From Chitinophaga varians (GTDB lineage: Bacteria; Bacteroidota; Bacteroidia; Chitinophagales; Chitinophagaceae): a stretch of DNA of 64,000 bases. The translations under genes and the position numbers were made by a program. The notes beneath the pieces were generated by a model. The model made no database searches. It had not been told where the DNA came from and was given only the letters and a program-made list of their open reading frames with translations. The stretch lies in NCBI RefSeq assembly GCF_012641275.1, contig NZ_JABAIA010000002.1, positions 2,046,001 to 2,110,000 on the forward strand, written 5' to 3'. Below, piece by piece: positions 17,601-25,551 of the stretch (position 1 is the first letter of the stretch; each line of letters begins with the position of its first letter).

Positions 17601-18060
17601 CGGCAACTATATTGTAGACCTTCCTTCCCCCGGAGGAAATAGTTGTTTGAATCTTGCGGCGGTGTCGGCTGTTCGTAAATCACAGTTAAACAGCAGCAAA
17701 AAATATTCGCTTTCCTTCTGGTCACAGGGAGGCAATGTTTCTGTAACCGGCGGGACAATCGAAAATGATATGTCAGATGTAACGCGCGGTGGCTGGGTAT
17801 TGAGAACTATGATCATTTCACAGGCTACAGATATTACCATTAGCGGAAGTGGGTATATAGATAATGTCAGGCTGGCACCAACAGACGCTGTAATGATTGC
17901 GCGTACCTACGACGAGAATAAAAATATTTCATCTGCTATCAATGAAAATAACGTGATTTCATATTATGAATATGATGAGCTGGGAAGAATTAAAAATATC
18001 ATGGATGGAGACAGGAATATTATTAAATCCTATAACTACCAGTATAAAGTAACCCCCTGA
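14668..18060 (+). CDS. Secreted RHS/YD-repeat protein, first half of a two-gene RHS pair
   Basis: 1130 residues with a Sec signal peptide (hydrophobic NFFCLFLLLSAVFAHAQ). The body is beta-strand-rich and has YD-repeat-like lines, clearest at the end (YYEYDELGRIKNI, then IIKSYNYQYKVTP). It opens with the pattern seen in Bacteroidota RHS partners (LPSGKAQVDFPLFNYDDGGKLSLSVGL). It lacks the RHS-associated core and any toxin tail; those are in the next gene, 28 bp downstream. The split resembles a TcB/TcC-type arrangement in which two chains form one shell, but here each chain has its own signal peptide. Its DNA is more AT-rich than that of the genes on either side of the module. Confidence 0.75.
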   Translation: MTVRSLCRQVIKNFFCLFLLLSAVFAHAQVDLPSGKAQVDFPLFNYDDGGKLSLSVGLFYTDGDGVKVNKMASTVGLGWELNAGGRISRITKGEPDDQVGGTFGNELYATGNLYTPNNGTRGVMPYGMGWVPLVQYSLDYFKYSADVIADRAQDEFVFQFGGRTGRFVINTLGGITILDDSRLKIERVDEDMTANNILTRISSFVITDETGVRYTFSDKELGKIISYQTKGKKQFFLDPAPANMLTYLSRQQYKISNYSVVNGWLLTEIFDPFTQKKIKFSYDSYSVEYLFDIDAMVSVTRRDDGLDDVTALRADSRVAATLKRITQVELPDNTKIKFTYSTADRADLPGAKALVKMAVEDNDKEKFSYQFNYNYFSRTNLRDFTYSFPADEVGNARLCLSSFQKSGTNNVKDNPYRFTYYSGYQGVPPRCGARSDHWGYYNTNFELWDTDIHTYQNLQGISQAFRRVIGQLSDIQSGTLKSIQYPNGGSMEYEYESNTFFDNTREIRTGGLRVKKVTWKDGVGVNPDVSKEYKYTREDGKSSAWGYVEPNYTNTSLTKLVVPVKGSFTVGALSRDLAVPVLQSAFYNYSHFDNPQFKGQSVMASNLVMSLIMVAIRYLIADAFFPSEIEKDISSQNNSSLQAKKLNPLPGTYARVTVFEGTEADNRGRSVYEFTTDKDFPIQYPLGAYSSQQRYVPGLYGMLKRKKVFNKKGDIVKEVYNKYEAFIKEIRDNLNYSVDFSPTRTLVTPYNYLGQYYNYVGAFKDEYYPLTGRSKLVYSIEKNYTDNSRLMEFRTDYLYDNNYNLKKVTTKTSLNEKIEKRIYYPYDYNVTGTLKLLKDNNVLSVPISTEYWLISEGKEDMLTGMETAEMTQLANGAFKPEKIYRLVTKSPVPKSIIGEFKPDALIRNSSLIKEQVRYVYNNNGELISTIAEDRIESNIYDDKGNTIIAKAMNAAPGEIAFTSFERNAAGNWTIASATGNYIVDLPSPGGNSCLNLAAVSAVRKSQLNSSKKYSLSFWSQGGNVSVTGGTIENDMSDVTRGGWVLRTMIISQATDITISGSGYIDNVRLAPTDAVMIARTYDENKNISSAINENNVISYYEYDELGRIKNIMDGDRNIIKSYNYQYKVTP

Positions 18061-18088
18061 TTGTAAATTATCCTTATTCTACTGTGAT

Positions 18089-21000
18089 ATGAAAGCTATT
18101 CAATTGCTCAGAAGAGCTATTATAATACTTTTGATTTTTGCCGGGAAAATCAACCTGCAGGCGCAGTGTACAGAAGAACCGGCCTGCCTGGCCGGGACCA
18201 CCGTCGACTTTGAAATTAGTTATGATCCTGCCGTTAGCAATATCAGCTGGTCCGTAAATGCGGGCGGGGAAATTGTTGGTGGTCAGAACCGGAAAATTGT
18301 AAACGTGAAATTTCCTACGGCAGGGTTTTACACGGTTTCTGTATATTATCTTAAGAATGGGGCGGAGAAAGGCGGCTGCTGGAATATCTGGGCCAGAAAT
18401 CCTCTTTCTGGCGGTGTAATTTCTGCTAACAACGCTACGGTGCTGAAGGGAGATGTACTGGAATATTCCAGAATAACCAATACCACAGCAGGTTCTGGCG
18501 GGATAGGAGAGGACAGGGGGTATAAGACAGCATATCAGTGGCAGGAATCACCGGATGGTATAACGTGGACTGACGTAGGCGGTGCTGTCGGTATTGATTG
18601 TACAGGTAGCAGTATCTGTGAAGGGAGGGTCTATTTCAGAAGAAGAATATGGGATTTTTATGAAACAGCTTACTCCAACGTGGTCTATGTTGATGTTGTA
18701 CCAGCACTGAATGCAGGAACGGTTTCTTCATCCCAGATAATCACCCCCGGCAGCGCACCGGCCCAGTTTCAGGGAACAGCTGCCAGCGGGGGCGCAAATG
18801 TTTATACTTATCAGTGGGAAAGTTCCGTCAACGGAATAAACTGGACCAGCATAGGCGGTGCTACCGGTACCGGCTACCAGGCTCCGGTCCTGAACGAAAC
18901 AACTTATTTCAGAAGAAAGACTGTTTCTGATCAGTTATCAGGCTACTCCAATGTGTTGCAGGTAATCGCAACAGATGCAACCACTGTCAATAAACCGGTA
19001 AGCAACAACGTGACTGCGGTTGCCCCCGTAGTAGCTGTCAGGGATTATAGTGCGGTGAATACGGCAAACCTTAATAAGGTGACGAGCTTCACGCTCCTGC
19101 GGCCTGGTATCTTGACTGGCAGCCAGTTGGACGGCCTGACAGATCAGCGCGATTTTCAAAAGACTGTTAGCTATCTGGATGGTCTCGGAAGACCCATTGA
19201 AAGCATCGCCGTGAATGCCGGCAGTAATCAGAAAGACCTGGTGGGCGTAAACATGTACGATCAGTTTGGCAATCAGCCGGTGGAGCATTTGTCTTATCTT
19301 GCTGCCACCGACAATTCCAATAAAGGCAGTTTCAGGACCGATGTTGCTACCAGGCAACCGGAATATTACAATACGCTCACTAATAATCAGGAAGGCTATT
19401 TTTACCGGAAAACCACCCCTGAGGAATCTCCGCTCAGCCGCGCTGTGGAATCAGCCGATCCCGGCAAATCCTTCGCAGGAAATAACGTTAGCCGGGTCGT
19501 TACCACAAGGACAAGCCTTGAAACTGACAATGTGAGAATTTGGTCTATCGGGGAAAATGATGACGACAAGCCCGTGAGTACCGGAGTATATCCAACGGCC
19601 GCCCTGAACGTAAATATTGGTACAGACGAACATAATCTGAAAAACTATCAATATTATGACAGGCAGGGTAGGCTGGTTATGATGGCAGAACAGGCAGATG
19701 CAGACAACCCGGCTAATGAACTAAGAACATATTATGTTTACGCGGCATCAGGTGTGCTGAGATATATTATTACCCCGCTGGCTGTAAAATACTGCGCTAC
19801 AAAAAATGAGTGGGGATTCGGAAACAGCGATGGAGAAAAGGCGTTAAAGGAGCTTTGCTATAAATATATTTATGACAGCAAAGGACGTGTCGTTTCAAAA
19901 TGGATACCAGGGGCTCAGATGCCGGACCATATTGTTTACGATTCCCGTAGCCGGCCTGTGCTTTCACAGAATGCGCGTCTAAAGTCACGTGATGAATGGA
20001 TGCTGCGTTTTTATGACGGACTGGACAGGATTGTCATGGTGGCTTTGTATAAGAACCCGACAGCCACGAGGGAAAGCCTGCAGAATATGGTAGACCAGAC
20101 GGTGGCAAACAATGTGGGCATAACCTTTAATAATCCGCCTGCCACAGATTTGTATCTTGACAGGCGCGATAACAGCAGGATATATGAGGCTACGCAGACC
20201 ATTACTTTTGTCACCGGATTTGAAAGTGTTTCGGGAGATGAATTTGAGGCAAAAATAAATCCTGCCGCTACAGCCAGGATGGAAACCATTACTGTCAATA
20301 ATCCGGTACCAGGGATCACGGGGTATGACCCCCAGGCCATTTACTACTATGACCGCTATCAATGGACCGAAGCCCGGCCGTTTGATAATTCATTTAAACT
20401 GGAACCAGGAACAAACCCCTATCCGGTACCGGTTAAGGCATCTTCACAGGTCTTCGGAAAAGCTACCGGCACGAAAATAAAAGTATCGGGGAAAAATCAA
20501 TGGCTGTCCACTACGGTATTCTATGATGAAAAGGGACGGATAATACAGTCTCAGGCGGATAATATTTCAGGAGGTGTGGATATGACAACACTTCAGTATG
20601 ATTTCAGCGGAAATGTTTTATCATATTACCAGTCCATCAGGAATCCCCGCAGTACAGGATCTCCGCTGGTGCGTATGCAAATCAGCTATGCGTACGATGT
20701 AAACGGAAATGTTACACAAACAAATCATACCCTGTTTGATAATAACACTGCTGTGACCAAACAGCTCAGTACCTGTACCTATGATGAGCTGGGACGGCTT
20801 AAAACAAAACAGCTGTCCAACCTTGAAACGCTTTCCTTCAATTATAACCTGAATGGCCAGTTAACAGGAATCAACAGCGACTATGCGAAAAATAAGGCGG
20901 CCGGAAATTATTTCGGTATGGAGCTGTTTTATGAAACCGGATTTAGCCGTAAAAGCCTGAAAGGAACGCTGGCAGGAGTGTCATGGAGAAGGACCGGTAA

Positions 21001-23632
21001 CCCTGATGAATGGCATGCCTATGGTTATACCTATGATAATGCCGGCAGGTTCAGCCGTGCTGACTATAGCCAGAACACGTCCGGCAACTGGAATAACGGA
21101 ACCGCAGATTATACGTCCGGCGTCCTGCAATACGATGAGAACGGAAATATCAAGAAGATGCGGCAACTGGGAATGCTTACCGGAAACGTTAAGACGACTA
21201 TAGACGACCTCACCTACACCAATGACAATAACGAATGGAGCAATACCCTGAAAGGCGTTACAGATATACAGGGAGATAAACACCTCGGTGACTTTAAAAA
21301 TTATAATGGAAGAACAGGAAACGATGATTATTCATATGATGTTGCCGGCAGCCTTATTAAGGATAAGAACCGGGGTATCACCATTGTCAACAATTTCCTG
21401 ACAGGAAAACCAGATAAAATTAGTATTGACAAAAATCCTGATCAATCAATTGAATACCTATATGATGTAGCCGGGAATACCCTTAGCCGGACAGTGAAGG
21501 ATGGAGCTAACTCCATTGAATATACCTATATCAGTGGACTGCTGTATAAAAATAACGAGCTGGTATATATCCCACAGCCGGAAGGCAGGATAAGGAAAAA
21601 CGCCAGCGGTAGCCCGGTATATGATTTCTTTATCACGGACTACCTGGGCAATGTCAGAACAGTAATAACAGACGAAACCAGCCAGCTTTATTACAGGGCT
21701 TCTCATGAAGACAACCCACAGCCGGTACCTGCAGTGCCTGAAAGAGAAGCCTTCAGCTTTCCGGAAAATATTGATGTCATTCCTCCGGGACATAAATTCT
21801 ATAATTATAATGGCGTTTCCAACAAAAAATACGTAAGGCTCAACAGCAACGAAGCCGGCCGTAAGATTGGAACAGGAAAGGTTTTACGGGTAATGGCCGG
21901 CGATATGGTGGAAGTAGGTGTGCTCTCATGGTATCAGCAAAATTCGCCTGCCAACAATACCCCCTCTTCGTTACCGGCTGATATAGTTAATCAGCTCATA
22001 AATGCGTTGCTAGGACCAGCCAGTACTGTGCCAAATGGTAAGGGTAATCTTCTACAGAGCAATGCCAGCGGACTTATTCTTAATAGAGACGAGTTTAATA
22101 CCTACGTTAACAATACGCAGTCAGAAAATCTGCCATCTGCTGTCCCTAAAGCATATCTCAATTATGTACTCTTCGATGACAATTTTAAAATGGTTAACGG
22201 TGGCGTGGCCCGGGTGCAACAACCTAATGAGGTTTCACCGCTGACAGGACAGATGAACGTCACCAAAAATGGTTTTCTGTATGTGTACATCAGTAATGAA
22301 AGTCCCACAGACGTATTCTTTGATGACCTGGTAGTAAAACACACAACCGGGCATCTATTGCAGGAAGACAGTTATTATCCGTTTGGACTGCAGATGACGG
22401 GGCTTAGCAGCAGGGCGCTTAACAGGCCCCAGAACAATTTGTTATTTAACGGTATCGAAAAAACAGATGAATTTGATCTGGGCTTATATAATGCCTTCTA
22501 CAGGACAATGGACCCGCAAATTGGCCGTTGGTGGCAGGTGGACCCGGAAAATCAGCAGTATTATAATTTATCTCCCTATAATGTTAACGTAAATAATCCG
22601 GTAAACTTTGCTGATCCGCTGGGGAACAGTGTAACAGACTGGTTCGGACGCTTCGGGGCTTTAATATGGAAAGATAGCGAAGCCTCATCCATGGTGATCA
22701 ACGGGCAGATTTTCACCAATATGGGTAAAGATCTTATCGTAAAGGTAGGAGGTTATACCTATGTTTATTTCGGGGAAAAACTCATCAGTATCAATGGTGA
22801 GAATATGATCAATTCCGGTCACCAGTTTGTTGAATTTGTGTCAAAACTGGGTACCAGTGCGCTGAGCGATTTAACCAGATCAATCTATAACCAGAAAGTT
22901 AATCGTGAATCTTCTTTTGCAAGAGGACTGACAGGCAACGGTGTTTTAAGCGATGAAACATTAGACAGGTTCAGAAAGGAGGCCAACAGAGAATCGTTGT
23001 CTGCTCTTAAAACTGCATGGGCCAAGGAGTTGTCGGGGACCGACCCCGCTTCTATAAATTATATGATTAATCCGTTTGCCAGGGCCAACTTTTTATCGAC
23101 ACGAGCACTGGCGGCTACTTCCAACGAAGAAGCGCTGGGGTTGATTTCAGCTACGGCCGTTGATGTGGCCACACAGTGGCTGTTCGGAATGGAAGGTATC
23201 CGGCCCAGGAATTTCAAACCGGGGCTTTCTTTCAGCACGGCGGAGATGCCTAAGGTCAATAATTCGATTATTGTCGGTGATGGTGGGAATTATGTAACCC
23301 GAATGAAATATGTGAGAGACATTTATGAGCATGAAACGCTGTCAGATATAGTACAGTCAGCAGTTGACAGAACAAACGGTACAGGACTGGAACATGCTGT
23401 TGTGAGATTAGGGCCTAACAGCCCCTTTCCCGGTCTGAAAGTGATGGTAAGCGGCGGAACACATGGTATCGAGTTTGCACCGGGAGAAATTACTACCCTG
23501 TTTGGGCATACACATCCGACTGTAACAGGAGCGAGTGCTGCAGATTTTAGGGCCCTACAGCAGCTAAATCAAAGTAAACAGTATATTTTTGAGGGATTAA
23601 CCGGAGAAAAGTTATTAATAAGAAAACCATAG
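18089..23632 (+). CDS. Secreted RHS repeat protein with DUF6443 region, RHS core and JAB-like C-terminal domain
   Basis: 1847 residues. Signal peptide (MKAIQLLRRAIIILLIFAG... ending LQAQ), PKD-like sandwich (about 28-110), a second Ig-like stretch (about 210-290), DUF6443-like segment (about 320-480, TLLRPGILTG and SYLDGLGRPIES), long YD-repeat body, and RHS-associated core (about 1428-1508, DSYYPFGLQMTGLSSR to NFADPLGN). The remaining 340 residues differ from the other RHS tails in the window. Near the end are Glu1768, HTHP (1807-1810), Ser1816 and Asp1819, resembling a JAMM/JAB metalloprotease site although the His-to-Ser spacing is one residue short of the classic form. A small gene 2 bp downstream is the likely immunity gene. 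Confidence 0.8.
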   Translation: MKAIQLLRRAIIILLIFAGKINLQAQCTEEPACLAGTTVDFEISYDPAVSNISWSVNAGGEIVGGQNRKIVNVKFPTAGFYTVSVYYLKNGAEKGGCWNIWARNPLSGGVISANNATVLKGDVLEYSRITNTTAGSGGIGEDRGYKTAYQWQESPDGITWTDVGGAVGIDCTGSSICEGRVYFRRRIWDFYETAYSNVVYVDVVPALNAGTVSSSQIITPGSAPAQFQGTAASGGANVYTYQWESSVNGINWTSIGGATGTGYQAPVLNETTYFRRKTVSDQLSGYSNVLQVIATDATTVNKPVSNNVTAVAPVVAVRDYSAVNTANLNKVTSFTLLRPGILTGSQLDGLTDQRDFQKTVSYLDGLGRPIESIAVNAGSNQKDLVGVNMYDQFGNQPVEHLSYLAATDNSNKGSFRTDVATRQPEYYNTLTNNQEGYFYRKTTPEESPLSRAVESADPGKSFAGNNVSRVVTTRTSLETDNVRIWSIGENDDDKPVSTGVYPTAALNVNIGTDEHNLKNYQYYDRQGRLVMMAEQADADNPANELRTYYVYAASGVLRYIITPLAVKYCATKNEWGFGNSDGEKALKELCYKYIYDSKGRVVSKWIPGAQMPDHIVYDSRSRPVLSQNARLKSRDEWMLRFYDGLDRIVMVALYKNPTATRESLQNMVDQTVANNVGITFNNPPATDLYLDRRDNSRIYEATQTITFVTGFESVSGDEFEAKINPAATARMETITVNNPVPGITGYDPQAIYYYDRYQWTEARPFDNSFKLEPGTNPYPVPVKASSQVFGKATGTKIKVSGKNQWLSTTVFYDEKGRIIQSQADNISGGVDMTTLQYDFSGNVLSYYQSIRNPRSTGSPLVRMQISYAYDVNGNVTQTNHTLFDNNTAVTKQLSTCTYDELGRLKTKQLSNLETLSFNYNLNGQLTGINSDYAKNKAAGNYFGMELFYETGFSRKSLKGTLAGVSWRRTGNPDEWHAYGYTYDNAGRFSRADYSQNTSGNWNNGTADYTSGVLQYDENGNIKKMRQLGMLTGNVKTTIDDLTYTNDNNEWSNTLKGVTDIQGDKHLGDFKNYNGRTGNDDYSYDVAGSLIKDKNRGITIVNNFLTGKPDKISIDKNPDQSIEYLYDVAGNTLSRTVKDGANSIEYTYISGLLYKNNELVYIPQPEGRIRKNASGSPVYDFFITDYLGNVRTVITDETSQLYYRASHEDNPQPVPAVPEREAFSFPENIDVIPPGHKFYNYNGVSNKKYVRLNSNEAGRKIGTGKVLRVMAGDMVEVGVLSWYQQNSPANNTPSSLPADIVNQLINALLGPASTVPNGKGNLLQSNASGLILNRDEFNTYVNNTQSENLPSAVPKAYLNYVLFDDNFKMVNGGVARVQQPNEVSPLTGQMNVTKNGFLYVYISNESPTDVFFDDLVVKHTTGHLLQEDSYYPFGLQMTGLSSRALNRPQNNLLFNGIEKTDEFDLGLYNAFYRTMDPQIGRWWQVDPENQQYYNLSPYNVNVNNPVNFADPLGNSVTDWFGRFGALIWKDSEASSMVINGQIFTNMGKDLIVKVGGYTYVYFGEKLISINGENMINSGHQFVEFVSKLGTSALSDLTRSIYNQKVNRESSFARGLTGNGVLSDETLDRFRKEANRESLSALKTAWAKELSGTDPASINYMINPFARANFLSTRALAATSNEEALGLISATAVDVATQWLFGMEGIRPRNFKPGLSFSTAEMPKVNNSIIVGDGGNYVTRMKYVRDIYEHETLSDIVQSAVDRTNGTGLEHAVVRLGPNSPFPGLKVMVSGGTHGIEFAPGEITTLFGHTHPTVTGASAADFRALQQLNQSKQYIFEGLTGEKLLIRKP

Positions 23633-23634
23633 CT

Positions 23635-24123
23635 ATGGCAATTATATTTGAAAATGAAAGTACCTGCCCCTTATGCGGGCAGGTACTGAATAAAGAGAAA
23701 CCTTATTTTCTGCTGCCACCGCTTATCGGGAATGTGAAAGACCCCTTGTTTATTTTCAGTGACAGCGGCATACACGTTGAGTGCTTTGAGAAGAGCCCTT
23801 TAAAGGAAACCGTATTGTACCATCTGGACATCTATGATAAGAGGCTACCTGTAACGGCACTCAAATGTGACGTTGACGGTGCTTTAATCACTGACTTGCG
23901 GAAGGCGCTGCTCTTTGGGCTATTGACATCTGATCCTGCTGAACCGCTGTACCATTTTAATTATACGGTACTCAATATTGATAATGTGAACAAATGGGAA
24001 AAGAAGGATGCGTTTCTGAAGACTGCATCCGGCTTTTTACAGCAGGGAAAGTGGGAAAGCCTCGCCGGTCCTGGCTTGCTTCGTAACCTGGTGGATAAGA
24101 TTAATCAGGCTTCCCGCGCATAG
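23635..24123 (+). CDS. Probable immunity protein for the JAB-like RHS toxin (Cys-motif protein)
   Basis: 162 residues starting 2 bp after the RHS stop. The N-terminus has a CPLCGQ knuckle (Cys12, Cys15) and a later HVECFE, a possible zinc-binding set. The rest is mixed alpha/beta with no family I recognise and no signal peptide or membrane segment, so it is cytosolic. The immunity role rests only on its position directly behind a polymorphic-toxin C-terminus. Confidence 0.6.
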   Translation: MAIIFENESTCPLCGQVLNKEKPYFLLPPLIGNVKDPLFIFSDSGIHVECFEKSPLKETVLYHLDIYDKRLPVTALKCDVDGALITDLRKALLFGLLTSDPAEPLYHFNYTVLNIDNVNKWEKKDAFLKTASGFLQQGKWESLAGPGLLRNLVDKINQASRA

Positions 24124-24218
24124 GCGGTTTATTTTTGCGCTCATATTGATAGTAATAAGATAAATTTAAATATTAGCAGGCGTAATCCTTACTTTTAGGC
24201 TGATAACTTCATTAGCCC

Positions 24219-25409
24219 ATGAATGTAATGCTGTCTGGTGTAGATGTATTGTTGGCTGATGCTCCGCATTGGAAAACCAGCCGTATCGGCCTGGTGACTA
24301 ACCATGCTGCCTGCACGGCGGATTTCCAGCCTGCGCGACAGGCCTTGCTGGCAGCGGGTTTTAATATTACCCGGTTGTTTTCTCCGGAACATGGTTTGGA
24401 CACCATCGGGGTGGACGGTGCAGCAATGAAAGACGGGACCGATCCGTTGACTGGCCTGCCGGTGACAAGTCTGTACGGCGGCAAGTTGGCGCCTGATGAA
24501 CAAGACCTGGCGGAGGTGGACCTGGTACTGTTTGATATCCCGGATATCGGCTGCCGTTTTTATACTTATCTGTGGACGATGACCCATGTCATGGAAGCCT
24601 GTGCGCTTCATGGGAAGCACCTGGTGATCGCCGACCGGCCTAATCCTTTGTCCGGCCGGCTGGACCTCGCCGAGGGACCATTGCTGGACGAACGCCATTG
24701 CAGCAGCTTCATCGGAAGGTGGAACATGCCGCTCAGGCACAGCTGTACGCTGGGCGAACTGGCGCTGTATTTCAAGGCAACAGCCGGCAGCAGTATATTA
24801 CAGACAAATGCATTCCGAATGGAGGTGGTCCGTTGCGCCAACTGGCAACGGACAATGTTCTACCCCCAATGGCGGCATTCTTTTGTGCCTACATCCCCGG
24901 CCATCCCCTGTTTTGAATCCGCATTGCTATATCCGGGCCTTGGCCTGCTGGAGGCGACCAACATCAGCGAAGGAAGAGGCACGGCGACCCCGTTTCGCAT
25001 CGCGGGAGCGCCCTGGATGGATGGCGCCGGCGTTGCAGCGCGGATAAATACGGCGCATCCTGGCGGCGTTTATGCCCGGCCGGTAACATTCAAGCCCACA
25101 GAAGGAAAATATGCCGGGCAAAAGTGCGATGGGGTTATGCTTCATGTGCAGGACCCGTCGGTTTTCAGGCCGGTCCGCTATGGATGGCTGCTGCTCTGTC
25201 TCATTAAAAAACTTCATCCCGGCTTTTTTGCGTGGGCTTCCTATCCCACCTATGTCAATCACACCGGCGCCCGGCATCTTGATCTGCTGACCGGGGTGCA
25301 GGAGGCAGAATCTTTAGTAGCGGTAACAGGTGATAACATCGATGACATCAGCCGCTATACCGGCGCCGGAGACTGGCCAGCACGGGTTGCCCCGTATTTA
25401 TTGTATTAG
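24219..25409 (+). CDS. namZ: NamZ-like exo-beta-N-acetylmuramidase (DUF1343, GH171)
   Basis: 396 residues matching DUF1343/GH171, enzymes that release N-acetylmuramic acid from the non-reducing end of peptidoglycan fragments. Family lines visible: the VDVL...LVTNHAA start, LFSPEHGL, GLPVTSLYGG, DIQ-type DIPDIGCRFYTYLWTM, IADRPNPLSG and a late NISEGRGTATPF. No signal peptide is seen, although many Bacteroidota NamZ proteins are exported; a cytosolic form would suit murein recycling. It is alone between two RHS modules with no obvious operon partner. Confidence 0.88.
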   Translation: MNVMLSGVDVLLADAPHWKTSRIGLVTNHAACTADFQPARQALLAAGFNITRLFSPEHGLDTIGVDGAAMKDGTDPLTGLPVTSLYGGKLAPDEQDLAEVDLVLFDIPDIGCRFYTYLWTMTHVMEACALHGKHLVIADRPNPLSGRLDLAEGPLLDERHCSSFIGRWNMPLRHSCTLGELALYFKATAGSSILQTNAFRMEVVRCANWQRTMFYPQWRHSFVPTSPAIPCFESALLYPGLGLLEATNISEGRGTATPFRIAGAPWMDGAGVAARINTAHPGGVYARPVTFKPTEGKYAGQKCDGVMLHVQDPSVFRPVRYGWLLLCLIKKLHPGFFAWASYPTYVNHTGARHLDLLTGVQEAESLVAVTGDNIDDISRYTGAGDWPARVAPYLLY

Positions 25410-25551
25410 CCTTTACCGCCACGGGAAATTTTATCTTGTTACAGTAAAAATGGTGTATTCTTCAAAGAAAGCGCTAAATTTAGATGCAGGACATGCATAT
25501 GTCTGATTGATCTGTTTGCCCTCGAACCATCTTTAGCGAAAAACTACCTTT

